Shown here piece after piece: positions 53,945 through 64,000 of a stretch of DNA of 64,000 nucleotides (position 1 is its first letter; each line of letters begins with the position of its first letter). Source of the stretch: Patiria miniata (lineage: Eukaryota; Echinodermata; Asteroidea; Valvatida; Asterinidae); the NCBI RefSeq assembly GCF_015706575.1, contig NW_024037065.1, positions 992,001 through 1,056,000 of the forward strand, given 5' to 3'. Below the pieces are notes generated by a model. That model saw only the letters and a list, made by a program, of their open reading frames with translations, searched no databases and had not been told where the DNA came from. The position numbers and the translations under genes were made by a program.

Positions 53945-55620
53945 CACTCTAAAAAATAGTTGTTCAATATTGGGTAAAATTACTACCCTTTCGAGAGTAA
54001 AAAGGGAACATGGTCGTCAACTTGTGTACTTTTTTTTTTACACAACAGCTTAATTGTAAAAAACTACCCATTTCAGTGTAACTTTTACCCATAATTGTGT
54101 TACGTGTTTGCACAACAAGGTTGGGTAAGAAAGTTTACCCATGTGACGACCATGTTCCCTTTTTACTCAATTATTGGGTAAACTTTACCCAACCCTCCTT
54201 TTACCCAAGTGTTGTGTCAGTTTCTTACCCAGATATTGGGTTCCAATTTTTACCCTGCACTGTTGGGTTCTAAATTTACCCATCACTTGGGTTGTTTTTA
54301 AATTAGTTGTTGTGTACCTTTGTTAGGCCAAAAAAAAAATATTCGGTCTCTAGTCAGACCAAAGTTCCGGAATTGACGCAGCCACGCGGTTTTTTTTTTT
54401 TTTTTTGCTTTTTTTTTTTTTCTTCAAGCTTGGATTATACAGACAAGGTGGGTACTATTTTGCTTTTTTGGTGTCATCATGTACATTGGTGTCCTCCATA
54501 ATTTGCCTTGGTGCTTTCGATCATTTGCCTTGGTGCAATTTCCCATTCCTTGGTGCTCTTTGGTAAAAAAAAATGCGGAGGTGCGGAAATAGAGGGCGCT
54601 GTTGGAGCTACCGCGGAACTTTTTGGAAAAAAAAAGATCGACGCGCATGATTAAAATCGACGAGCGCGCTGACCAGAGACCGACTTATTTTTTTTTTGGC
54701 CTTATTGACCCTTGTGGTTGTATTTAACTTTGAACTCTGCAGTGTGAATTGCATGCTAGAGACAGCAACCGCGAAGGATTTCAATAACTGAGTCCTTTGT
54801 TGGAAAGTCAGTAAAATAAATAAGATGATATTTCCCCAAATATGGTGCTGATGCATGAGGACTATTACGAGGAGCGTGAGCTAAATAATGGGCATTTCCC
54901 TCAATCAACTCATTCAAAAACAATTCCCCAAATGTCGGTCACTTTACTGCGTGTTTAGATCTGAGAACACTCACTATACGGTACATGAAATGCATGCATC
55001 ATGTGCATGGAATCGTGGTTGGCAGAGCCGTGACGTCCAAGGTGCAAATAAATGTCTAAATAATATGCATGTCACTGTCTTCTCTAATCTCCCCGATATT
55101 AATCGTCTTACATCAGCATCCCATTTGGAGGAAACAACACTGAAATTCATTTCACTGACTAACCTGGCACAAAGAAATCACATCTTTAAGATTCCAAAAC
55201 TGTTGAAAGTCTCATAAGCGGCGGCCATCGTGTACATGAGTGATGACGCGTGCACAATATTGGGTGAACTTTGTCACGTGCGTCAGTTTACCCCACACAG
55301 TGGTAACATTTTACTAATGTCGTGGTAAATTCTACTCTTCGACGTGTACAATGAAAGAATTGTTACACAGTGGTGCGGTAAATCCAGTTTCTTTAACCCA
55401 TCAATTGGGTAAAAATACCATGATTTGAACTTTTTGCCTGTGCTGCTGGGACTTGTATTCAATGTTGGGTACTATTTTACCCTTTTCATGTGTAACACAT
55501 TTGACACAAGTAGGAGGTACAAGCGAAATTTTAATTTTGATCAATATTGGGCAGAAATGACACAATTTTTTTACACAACAGTTTTACACAACATAAATTT
55601 ACACTTCTTTTTTTAGAGTG
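53945..55620. mobile_element. 1,676-bp inverted-repeat element forming intron 1
   Basis: Ends CACTCTAAAAAA and TTTTTTTAGAGTG (12-bp TIR), with CA on both sides (53943-53944, 55621-55622). Subterminal DNA is full of TTGGGTAAA/TTTACCC motifs in both orientations (53970-54290, 55255-55560). No transposase frame. A poly-T tract and an unrelated repeat-like segment lie at 54385-54700. It fills intron 1 (53932-55616) almost exactly and contributes the 3' AG. Confidence 0.8.
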
Positions 55621-56946
55621 CACTTAATTTGGCACTTTTCCTTTTGAAACTTCAAGCTCAATGTCATGTACCAGAACGGACAATCCAGATTGTGGTACAG
55701 GAACTAGACAGCATGCAGGATTTGGAAATAGAATCATACAGTTCTAGGTTGAAAAAAATGTTGCTTGAAGAGGGACTTGGTTAAAGTAGTGTTACAAAAG
55801 AGGTGAACGAGTTCCTTTCAAATAATTTCTGGAAACAAGCAGTAGGCAGTGAATCAGGAAGTTTAAGGTCAGCTCACACAAGGAAAGTGTATTACAAAGA
55901 CGTCAACTGTAAATATGTAAGTCCTGTGTCTCTGTGTCTTGGTAAGGACAGTCAGCAGAAATCAGTTTGCTTCCACTACGTACCTCTAAAAGAAACTTTG
56001 TCAGCTCTCTTGAAAGACCCTTCTTATACTTTTCCAAGATGCCTTTGAAATTGCCAATCCCTTAGGATCGGCCAAAAAAAAGCATAAGATTTTGACCGTT
56101 TATGTTTCTCTTGGTAACCTCTCTGCACACTTCAGATACCAGAAACTGCTGGCTTTACTGAAATAATGTATTCCATTTTTTTAACAGGAAACTGCCAGTG
56201 GATCATCTGATTTCGATTCACAAAACCTACCTGTCACGCCCTGCATCATTTCCCAAGGTAAGAAGATGTGCTGGTCCATCATACTCACTACAACATGCAC
56301 ATAGAGATTGTGAAAACACAAGGCTGATTAGTTTCTTGTGTTCTGCGGCTTTTAAAACTGAAGTCTGATCTATAGAATTGAATCAGGTTTAGGAAGCTTG
56401 GGGGCGGAGAGAGCGGGGTGGGTGGCTGAGTGATCATTCCCACCCCCCTCCCTACTCCCCCCCCCCATCTCAGAAACACAACTAAAGATGAAGTGAGACA
56501 GTTAAGTGTATTTTTTTTGGTCATGTAAATTGCACTCTATAAGTGTTTATTTGTTACCTTTCCCAAGCATATGAAAGTTTGAGATTTAGCTTTAGACCTC
56601 AGTTAAATGTTGCTTGACAGAAACCTCAATTTGGCCCAGCCCTTCACACTGCACCAAAATGACACGTGTTTTTAAGTATGCCTGATGTTGACACTAACAT
56701 AGAATTTGTGCTGCAGTTGCCTTCCCCAAATATCCTAGATGTGCCTCTGAAAATTTTGATTTTTTTTTTTATCACAGGTTCATCTGCTCTAACTGCAAAC
56801 AGGTTCAAGCTGGCTGTTGACAAGAAAATAGTCAATAAGTCCATCACATCACCCCTTCGTGCTCTGTGCCTGCTAATTGCAGCATTCTACAACTTTAATG
56901 TAGAATATCCAAGTGAAGCGGAAGCTTTTCTTGAGCTCATCCAGCG

Positions 56947-57659
56947 GTATGTGTATTTACTTTTTCAGCTTTAATACTTAGAAAGAATGAACCCTGATCC
57001 CAGACACCTACCGCTAAATTATTCAAATATATTGTTAATTTAGTTGCAGACAACCCCAATTCTCAAAACGCCTTGTATATATTAAACTGGCTAGAAGTAA
57101 AAAGAGCCAAAAATCATGGGAATTGGATTTTACACTCACAAAGATAAGATTGCAAATACTTTTATTACTTCAGACTCCCATGCATGTGTTTGTCAATGTT
57201 ATATTTGCAGGAAAAAACTATTTTTGTCCTGAAAACATATCTATCGTGTTATTTTGATTATTTTTGTGTATGTGTACCAGCCTATTCCCATGCTCATCAG
57301 CCCTTTCAGGGAAAAGCCTTAATTATTGGTGGTGACCGTAAAAAAAAATTGCTCAACAACATTACTTTGAGAAACTTTACGTTTAATTCTAGAGTAGAAG
57401 TCATGTGCCAGCAGTGCTTACTTCCTTTAGGAGACAAGGCACCCATTCCACCCCAAGAAAAACTGAAAATACGTGTACAAAAATTGAAACTAAAACTTCC
57501 TTTGCTGAAGCAGGTTACCTCAGACATGCATGTTTATCGATGAAATACATTACTATGATGTTGGTAAATGACATTCTAAAGCATCCTGTAAAATTATGGC
57601 ACCGTGTGTGAAGTCATTTTCCAAGAATAGTGGTATTTTGTATAAATTTCCAACGGTGG
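56947..57659. other. Possible terminal exon region, unsupported
   Basis: Contains two good acceptors (TATATTTGCAG before 57213, CCTTTCAG before 57310). An open frame 57184-57543 has a CQQC motif but no recognised domain. Either acceptor gives only a few codons when joined in phase to the 56946 donor. Confidence 0.35.
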
Positions 57660-59609
57660 TCAGCCGGTTTCTAATGTTGATCTGTCTGTTGATACCCACT
57701 GCTTGTAACATATTTCATCGATAGCCTCATCTTCTATCTCCTCCATGATATGCTGCTCCAGGTCCGCAACCTTGGGACACAAAGAACAATTTCCCAGGAA
57801 ACAGTCCGTTGTGCCAGGATTACAGGTGATTTCAGCAAGCAGGTTTTTGTAGGATCCACGAAAACGAGGAATGTCAACGGCATGGATCATCAGCTTTACA
57901 TTTTGATGATGGGTACAGACACACACGGAATGTGTACCACTATTTCCAGCTACAACGCAATACTTGGGCCTTAATTCGGCAAATTTCGAAAAACCCACCT
58001 TCAGTTCTGGATACTTGTCCTTGAATGCCCTGTATGCTTCATCTAAGTTGCACAAAAACAGACGCTTCTGGCAGATAATCCGTTGGTTACCTTCTCGAAT
58101 GGACACACAGTCCTTCTTCCCCAGCATCAGTCTACTGATATCATCACTGTCATAAAAACTTTTCACGTGGTTGACGACATCTTCGCTTAGAGTTTACCCA
58201 GAGCGAGGATTGGGTGAGGACAAAATTCCTTTTTCAGCAACCTGAAGGAGACATGATTGAACAAAAAATGATATAGGTCTAACTATCCGACTATTGGGGG
58301 AGCATTTTTTGTGTGATGAGGGCTTTTTGTAACATGGTTCCGTATATAAAAAAAAAAAAATCACGACTATGCATGCATTATTGTCAATTAACTATTGTTA
58401 TGAAGTGATTGTTTGGCCAAAACCGCCATGGAGATTAAATTTAAAATAAACTGATACAATGTTGCTTACAACAAAATTATCAGCAAAATACATTACAAAT
58501 GTAAAGGCAGTACTGTTACTTTATGCCAAAAAAATTTCTGTTTCAAATTACATGGCTTTCGAAAATAGGGTAGGGAGGGAAATTTTTTATTTTGCCAATT
58601 TCTTTTGTGTACCATCATATAGAGGCGTCTGCGTGTAGTCATGGGTAAAAGGTAGAAATTGATGATTTTTGGTGTTTTTTCCTCATTTTTCCCATAAAAA
58701 AGCAGAACTATTTTTTGGCTTTATCTGGATAAAGAAAGGCAAAAACAAAGAGAAAAAGAAAATCAATCTCACCAGTCGTTTTGCCTTCCTGGCCATCCAG
58801 TCACTGGTTTGGAATTCCTGCATAATTTTGCGAATACTCCAACTCGGTACAATTGTGAGAATCTGAAGCTTCTCGCTGTTTGTAGCAGTGACAAATTTTT
58901 CTTTCAATTGTTCCAAAATTTCCTCAGAAGTTGAAGGTTGGGGAACTTGTTGAATTCCAAGCTGTGATGTCAATCTGGTTTCAATTGCCTTGAATTTCTT
59001 TTATTGGTACTTTTTATGACCAAGTTTTCTACGCATAATTGGAGTAACCCCAATTGTATGAAGAGCCTGATTTACCGATGAGAGTGATGCAGTGGCAGCC
59101 ACTTCCTGAATGGGGGTCTGAGATGGGTAAGCTTGACCTGTTGATGGTTCATCAGATGATTCAGTACTTGAAGATAGTACAGGTTCAGTACTTGATCTTA
59201 TCGAAGACAGTTCAGGTTGTGGTGGTACAGACACGTTGAAAATTGATGAACGACAGCTGCGGCAGAGTTTCTTTCCAGGTATGAGACCATAGTGATGTTT
59301 TTGCGATTGTTCCAATGTAATTTCTCGCAGCCCTTTGGCATGCACCTTACCAGTATGAAGGTTGAGAGGATCACAGCAACTCCGCTGATTACTGCAATAC
59401 AGCCTTCCAAATCGCATGGAGTGTAACTTGCACACTGTGCTTACTGTTTCACAACCTGATCTGAGACGCAGACACTGTAATTCCTCATCTTTCGGTTGCA
59501 AATGTTCAGCGTCATCACAACATTCTTCTTTTAGGCACAGTCCTACTGAACACTGAGCATGCTGATATTGAGACATTGTTTTCACACTGTCCAAAGACAA
59601 GACTGCCAA
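57660..59609 (-). pseudogene. Two-exon remnant of a multi-copy gene family with Cys-rich domain
   Basis: Exon a (59609-58773) has a Cys-rich N-terminus (CSNQRSCCDPLNLHTGK, GKKLCRSC, about 59440-59250) and a Ser-rich linker, then ILEQLKEKFVTATNSEKLQILT and IRKIMQEFQTSDWMARKAKRL, with donor GTGAGA. Exon b (58241-57660; acceptor CTCCTTCAG) has SFYDSDDISRLMLGKKDCVS, LFLCNLDEAYRAFKDKYP, VGFSKFAELRPKYCV and SVCVCTHHQNVKLM. Phases match (0). In-frame TAA at 59001-59003 and 58194-58196 break it, and the protein ends early after TLET. I recognise the family as highly repeated in cnidarian, amphioxus and echinoderm genomes. Its role is unknown to me and it is probably transposon-linked. Confidence 0.75.
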
Positions 59610-60671
59610 TCAATGAGCAAAAAATCCCCAACTGTTGTGCACGATGCTAAATTGCATACACTATGCATGCCATGTGTCATGTGTGTTGACTGATGCAAGA
59701 ATTCTAGCGCCCTCAAGTGTCATGTTTTGTCCAGTAAATAACAAAGATCAGTGCTGGCCTGGTTACTGTTAGTGGTTAGCACACTTCCGAGTCCAGATAT
59801 TCTGATTAGACAGTTTCTTTGGAATCAGAAGGTAGAATTTTCTTTTTCCTGGCTTTGTACTTTATACATACAAATCTAGATTAATTTTAGTAACTTAAAA
59901 AACAGAATAGTAAGTCGTGTTGGTGTATTTCTTATGTAAAGTCTATAAATTGACTCATTTGTAACCTACCAACTGTACAAAAATAGTCATAAAGTTGTAA
60001 ATTTTGAAGACCCCAACTGATTTTTAGTAGATTCTGATAGAGGAAGACATGCTCTAGCAAATTATTTTTATTTCGTTGATTTTCGGAATAATACATTATT
60101 ACAAAAATTGGGTCAAAGGTCACGATGGCATATTAAAGGTCAAAGGTGACCTACTTTTCACAAAATTTAATTTTGACAAAAGAAGTGATTTGAGCATGCA
60201 ATCCTCATTATTTTAATACCAAATTCACATATATTCGATGAAAATTACCATAGTTTTGACATATTTATACCAAAAGGGTGGTATTTTACTCTAAAAATGC
60301 CATTTTTTGTGGCTTCTGCCCTGACCACATGGTAGGTCGGATCGGGCTAAAAAATGGTGTGTATTCATTGCTCATTAGGACCTACAAGCACAGTAATTTT
60401 TATTAAAATCAGAAGACATGAGGTAAAAAAGTGCGTTGGTCTGACATGGAATGACCCAGATGAGAGTGTAAAATGAAAAAAAACAGAACCAGAGCATGGC
60501 AACTCAGTTGACATGACTTTTTTCTGTAAATTTACATAGAATTTGTTTACAGTGTATGTACCTCAAATTCCTTCAGGAATAGGTCTTCGTCTTCACCAAA
60601 ATATGCGGGCAGGACACAAACTGCAGCTGCCAACTTTTGGTTTTCTTGTAACATCTGGTCTTGCGCTTCTT
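59610..60671. other. No gene seen
   Basis: AT-rich intergenic DNA between two minus-strand pseudogenes. No exon-like segment was identified. Confidence 0.4.
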
Positions 60672-61490
60672 CTAGAAGAGCTCTCCACTTGTTGCTGATT
60701 TTTTGTGGTCCTTCATGAAAGTCATGATCGAGCTGTGCTTCAACATCAAATTGTCCAAAAACACTGTCTTTGTTTCATGCCCGACGAGGTAGTGGAAGTG
60801 ATCAAGTGTATGCTGGGGATCAAACAAAAATGGCCACCTTTGCTTGACATCCTGAAGAGAACAGGGTTGCTTATTTACATCATGCCTTTGCATGATATGT
60901 GCACTTCATGCACTCTTTGACTTTTGAGGCATCCTGATCTCTCTTGCTGTGCTCCTCCTGTAGCCATTTTCTCTTGTCCTCAAGAGACTGCTGGTCCTCT
61001 GACTCAGGAAACTCCACAGGTTGCCACTGAGCGCACCCGTAGGATCTTTCTCACATGTCTTTCGCTTGGCTTTATCTGTGTTGCTGTTTGCATCCCGTAG
61101 CCTCTTTCGTTCAGCCATCCCAAGACGAATTTTGGGATTGTTGTAATATGTGGTTTCCAATGATGTGGCGAACCCTTCCGCACCCATCCCACAGTTATTT
61201 CCAAACGACGAAGGGGACATACTAACAACAGTCTGAGCAATTGTTCTGAAGATACCTCTTCCCGGCTCCTCTCCACAATGGATGAAGTCATCAATGATGA
61301 TTTTCTGTGCCAACAGTCTATCAGAGGGGGAAGGTCTCCTTTTCTCCTTTTGAGCACTGCTAAACGCACGCGGCCACCGGTCCATTTGGACAGAAAACTT
61401 AGTTTTCTTGTGCGTACGCTGCCCTGTACTTGTACCTACATAGTACATTGCCGTGTTTTGGACAAACACCATGAAAGAAATACCTGCAAC
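60672..61490 (-). pseudogene. Fragment of the zinc-finger/SAM-like repeated gene family, frameshifted
   Basis: Starts after an acceptor-like AAGTGTTGCAG (near 61485) with FSVQMDRWPRAFSSAQKEKRR, then a basic region with NNPKIRLGMAERKRLRD. One frame later comes GCAQWQPVEFPESEDQQSLE and KRKWLQEEH (61035-60940), and after another one-base change near 60890 QPCSLQDVKQRWPFLFDPQHTLDHF (60870-60795). The order (basic domain, QW-PxxPESEDxxSLE, then RWPFLF) is that of the long central region of a repeated metazoan family related to the plus-strand gene at 53350. Two frameshifts make it non-functional. Confidence 0.6.
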
Positions 61491-61509
61491 ACTTAAGAAA
61501 AAACACATA

Positions 61510-61682
61510 CAGTGAAATTTCGATAATTCAAACTCTGACACCTCAAAGCTCCTGTTAAGTCAAACAAAGAATCTATTCCCTTCAGGAGTATAACAATGGT
61601 ACAACTTCTCTTAACTCAAAACTCTGCTTAACTCAAATTTCGAGCTCGTTCCCTTGGGATTTGACTGATCGAGATTTTACTG
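61510..61682. mobile_element. Pogo/Tigger-like MITE, 173 bp
   Basis: Terminal inverted repeats CAGTGAAATTTCGATAATTC / inverse CAGTAAAATCTCGATCAGTC with four mismatches. TA lies on both sides (61508-61509, 61683-61684). Non-coding. Same class as 48324-48494 but a different family. Confidence 0.8.
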
Positions 61683-61684
61683 TA

Positions 61685-62049
61685 TTGCCAAAAAAGTGTT
61701 ATGTGTTACACCTTATTGACCTTTGTCTACCTTGATTGAACAATTTTAACGTTCAATGACTCAAAGAGGTGATACCTGTCGTGTCTGCATGTGACAGGTA
61801 GCCAGTCTATTAGAGTATGTCAAAGGTCAACTCGTGTAAGAGTTTCTGTGCGCGGAGCCATGTTGAATAAACGTGTGTTACGAAGTTGTAAGCCAAACCG
61901 AGCTGGAGTTGTGGTGCTATTTGCGTCCCAAGTTGTTTAAATACGAATCCGTTCCAAAGGATATAACAATACCCTCAATCAAACTCAGGCCTAGAAGTTA
62001 AAGCTGAGTTTCCTTTAAATATCCCCAACTGCATCACCTATGTGTAACA
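61685..62049. other. No gene seen
   Basis: Short intergenic stretch before the LTR element. No supported feature. Confidence 0.4.
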
Positions 62050-62298
62050 TGTAAGTACACATGTGTGACCCTTGACATACATATATACTTGTAGGTCAGG
62101 CCAGAAGTATGGTCAGACATCAGACCACATCAGACCACCTCAGACCAACTCCCACTGGCCAATGAGAACCCATTGTAATACGACTCCTTTAAGACAACAC
62201 CCAATATTCTGTGCTGTCTCCTGTATGTATTCTTCACTTGGTTATGAGCACTCAATAAACCAACACTGAGATCTTAATGCTGTGTCCAAGATCTTACA
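62050..62298 (+). repeat. 5' LTR of gypsy-type element
   Basis: Starts TGTAAGTACAC and ends GATCTTACA, giving a perfect TGTAAG/CTTACA inverted pair. AATAAA at 62252. The left boundary is inferred because the 3' LTR is outside the window. Confidence 0.7.
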
Positions 62299-62313
62299 TG
62301 GTGTCAGAAGTAG
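62299..62313 (+). promoter_or_regulatory. Primer-binding site, tRNA-Leu type
   Basis: TGGTGTCAGAAGTAG begins immediately after the LTR CA end and is complementary to the 3' end of tRNA-Leu (usual TGGTGTCAGAAGTGG, one difference). Confidence 0.8.
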
Positions 62314-62344
62314 TGTCAAAAAAATAATAAGAAAATCTTGCAAA

Positions 62345-63600
62345 ATGCAAGCACTACAACCGCCCAAACAGCTGCACATTGCTGAAAATCCAGCGGAAAA
62401 CTGGAAATCTTGGAAACAACAGTTTCAAATATACAAAATAGCAAGTGGGCTCGGAAATAAACCCAAAACAATACAAAGAAGTACCCTACTGCATGTAGCA
62501 GGAGCAGAGGCAATCAGTGTATACAACACATTCAGCTTCGAAGAAGGAGAAGACAAGGAGGATGTTGCCACGCTCATCGAAAAGTTTGACAAACAATTCC
62601 TGCCTCAAAAAAATGTCTCATACGAAAGACATATCTTCAACACGGGGCCGTATCATAAGTTCGACGCATCATAGGTCCGACGCCTCATAAGTCCGAAATT
62701 TCGGACTTATGGGGCGTCGGACTTATGATCCATAAAATTTATTAATTCCGCCTCATAGGTCCGACGCCTCATAAGTCCGACGCCTCATAAGTCCGACAAC
62801 GGAAAAATGACGCGTTTAATTTGTCGGACATACGAGGCGTCGGAGCTTTGAGGCGTCGGACCTATGAGGCGTCGGACTTACGAGGCGTCGGACCTATGAG
62901 GCGTCGGACTTATGGGCCTTTATTTGGTTAGGGGATGCGATTTTGTCGGACTTATGAGGCGTCGGACCTGTGAGGCGTCGGACTTATGAGCGGACCCCTT
63001 CAACACTAGAGTGCAAACAGTGGAGGAAACAGTAGAAGTCTCCATCACGGATCTGAAGAGAAAAGCAAGTACATGCGAGTTTGGAGAGCTACAAGAAAGT
63101 CTCATACGAGACAGAATCATCGTGGGAATCCGAGACAACGCCATCAGAGCAAAGCTGTTGCAAGCCAAAGATGTCTCGCTGTAACAAGCAATTGAGATTT
63201 ACAAAACTGCGCAAATCACTCACTCACAAGTGAACAAACTGAAACAAACTGCTCAAGAGGAGAAGCAAGAGCAGTCACTGAATGCCCTGCAGAAAACAAG
63301 GCAGCAGGCGAGAAGTCAGCGACATCAAAATCCAAGAGGTCAGCAATGGCAGAGGACCAAACAACCCAGCAACAGAAATCAGCCAGGCCATGCAGGCACA
63401 TCCACGGCTAACACGTTTTCCTGCAAAAAATGTGGAAACAGACACGGACCCAGAAACTGCCCAGCACACGGTCGCCAGTGCAGCAAGTGCCAGAAACCCA
63501 ACCACTTCGCCAAAATGTGCCGCACGAACCATCAGATCCAGTCACTGGACAATCACGGGCAAGATGAGGAAGAACTGTTCATGGCTGAGATAGGAGCGAA
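62345..63600 (+). pseudogene. gag: Gag of gypsy-type element, split by MITE and stop
   Basis: The capsid part opens at ATG 62345 (WKSWKQQFQIYKIASGL; LLHVAGAEAISVYNTFSF; FLPQKNVSYERHIFN) and is cut at 62643 by the MITE. It resumes at 62999-63006 with RVQTVEETVEVSITDLKRKA, DRIIVGIRDNAIRAKLLQ, an in-frame TAA (63182-63184) and QAIEIYKTAQ. Two zinc knuckles follow: CKKCGNRHGPRNC and CSKCQKPNHFAKMC (about 63423-63522). MITE plus one TSD is 363 bp, a multiple of three, but the MITE contains stops. Gag would package element RNA. This copy cannot make it whole. Confidence 0.85.
62644..62998. mobile_element. 355-bp hAT-like MITE, copy B
   Basis: Begins GGGGCCGTATCATAAG, ends TTATGAGCGGACCCC. Perfect 8-bp duplication TTCAACAC (62636-62643, 62999-63006). 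Same length and internal 16-17-bp TCATAAGTCCGACGCC iterations as copy A (38223-38577), with scattered substitutions. Confidence 0.93.
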
Positions 63601-64000
63601 CGACAAAGAGTGGAACATCAACATGAAGATTGGAACACAAGCTCGTCAAATGATGACAACCAAGTTCAAAGTGGACACAGGAGCACAATGCAATGTCCTT
63701 CCAGCTCACCTGCACGGACAAATTTGCAAAGAACTGACAAAATCACGAGTGACTCTAACTTCATTTAGTGGACACAAAATCAAGCCCATAGGCAAGTGCA
63801 CCTTACTGAGTGAGTACAATGATAAATACTATGACATTGAGTTCCAAGTAGTTAAGATGATTAGGGCAACACCAATTATTGGGCTAGCTACTTGTAAGAA
63901 ACTAGGCCTGATCAAGGAAGTAGAAGAAGTCATCCAAAATCCAAATCTGCAGAAAGATGCAAGTAAACCAGACACAAAAGAGCTAAAAGAAAAATATAAG
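63601..64000 (+). CDS. pol: Retropepsin-like protease start of gypsy pol (truncated by window)
   Basis: The frame continues from gag. FKVDTGAQCNVLP (63667-63705) is the aspartic-protease active-site loop (Asp-Thr-Gly) and ATPIIGLATCKKLGL (63868-63909) matches the second conserved block of retropepsins. The segment is open to the window end. It would process Gag-Pol. Confidence 0.85.

Larger units (their letters stand above)
53350..56946 (+). pseudogene. C2H2 zinc-finger gene of a multi-copy metazoan family, multi-exon, probably inactive
   Basis: Exons inferred from splice sites: 53350-53931 (donor GTAAGT), 55617-56048, 56188-56257 (acceptor AACAG, donor GTAAGA) and 56778-56946 (acceptor CACAG, donor GTATGT). 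Phases agree between exon 1 and 2 (0) and between the last two (1). Exon 2 contains VYYKDVNCKYVSPVSLCLGKD and YVPLKETLSALLKDP. The last has RALCLLIAAFYNFNVEYPSEAEAFLELIQR. I recognise both as conserved blocks of a repeated family in fish, cnidarians and amphioxus, whose function I do not know. An in-frame TAA (55782-55784) interrupts exon 2, which also lacks a clear donor before its TGA at 56046-56048. The terminal exon is uncertain (possibly 57213). Confidence 0.65.
62050..64000 (+). mobile_element. Ty3/gypsy-type LTR retrotransposon, 5' half (runs off window)
   Basis: The LTR is followed by a tRNA-Leu-type primer-binding site, gag with two zinc knuckles, and protease. The 3' part lies beyond 64000. 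A 355-bp MITE is inserted in gag. Domain style resembles SURL/Mag-group gypsy elements. Confidence 0.85.

Noticed and set aside
55916..55925. Strong GTAAGT donor inside zinc-finger exon 2
   Set aside because: The coding block that follows (SPVSLCLGKD) is the conserved continuation of the family, so splicing there would remove conserved sequence.
62177..62190. Phage-promoter-like TAATACGACTC
   Set aside because: Partial match by chance inside a gypsy LTR. Context is eukaryotic and the rest of the consensus is absent.
33091..63184. Recurrent in-frame TAA/TAG codons in otherwise conserved frames (33091, 34190, 40540, 55782, 58194, 59001, 63182), considered as stop-codon reassignment
   Set aside because: The positions are single-base neighbours of different residues (Glu, Lys, Trp and others) and the intact BEL pol frame uses stops normally. 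Ordinary nonsense mutations explain them.

Overview
The window is metazoan nuclear DNA dominated by transposable elements. No complete, clearly functional host gene is visible. A Gmr1-type Ty3/gypsy element (integrase before reverse transcriptase), DIRS and Ngaro tyrosine-recombinase retrotransposons, a BEL/Pao element, a LINE and frequent GTACATGTAC palindromes together suggest a marine invertebrate deuterostome (amphioxus, echinoderm or hemichordate type). That assignment is inference. The standard genetic code is supported by a 1,728-codon open pol frame.

Layout. 540-8587 is a nearly pristine BEL/Pao LTR retrotransposon: 877-bp LTRs with about 11 differences, and gag-like and pol frames separated only by a one-base slip at a run of 11 C. 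10426-11108 is a solo LTR with a GTAT duplication. 12819-14295 is a TA-flanked inverted-repeat element filled with CCATGG minisatellite. 15278-17540 is a repeat block rich in TGACGTCA palindromes. 19072-20754 (minus) is a DIRS-type gag plus RT fragment. 21341-23928 (minus) and 28308-47251 (plus) are two 5'-truncated Ngaro copies with RT/RNase H, tyrosine recombinase and an SGNH-hydrolase-like module. They are inverted around a decayed LINE (about 23935-28250, minus).

The plus Ngaro copy is the centre of a four-level nest. It is split at an ATTGC target duplication by a 15,970-bp Gmr1-like gypsy insertion (30287-46256). That insertion is itself split by a 5,684-bp DDE transposon with AATT duplication (34815-40498), whose transposase gene is split by a 355-bp hAT-like MITE (38223-38577). 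A second transposon (41371-44333, TA duplication, carrying a perfect 16-bp satellite) splits the same gypsy integrase. In each case the reading frame or host sequence resumes across the insertion, which fixes the boundaries. The Gmr1-like insertion also holds a foreign gypsy RT fragment joined to an antisense tRNA-Lys 3' half.

From 47 kb on there are satellites, pogo-like and Harbinger-like MITEs, and a decayed plus-strand C2H2 zinc-finger gene (53350-56946). The first intron of that gene is almost exactly a 1,676-bp inverted-repeat element that also supplies the 3' splice site. Two minus-strand pseudogenes of multi-copy families follow (57660-59609, 60672-61490). The window ends inside another gypsy-type LTR element (62050-64000+), whose gag carries the second 355-bp MITE copy, with a perfect 8-bp duplication.

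Coordinates of TIRs, target duplications and splice sites were read by eye. Family names rest on motif recognition without database searches.
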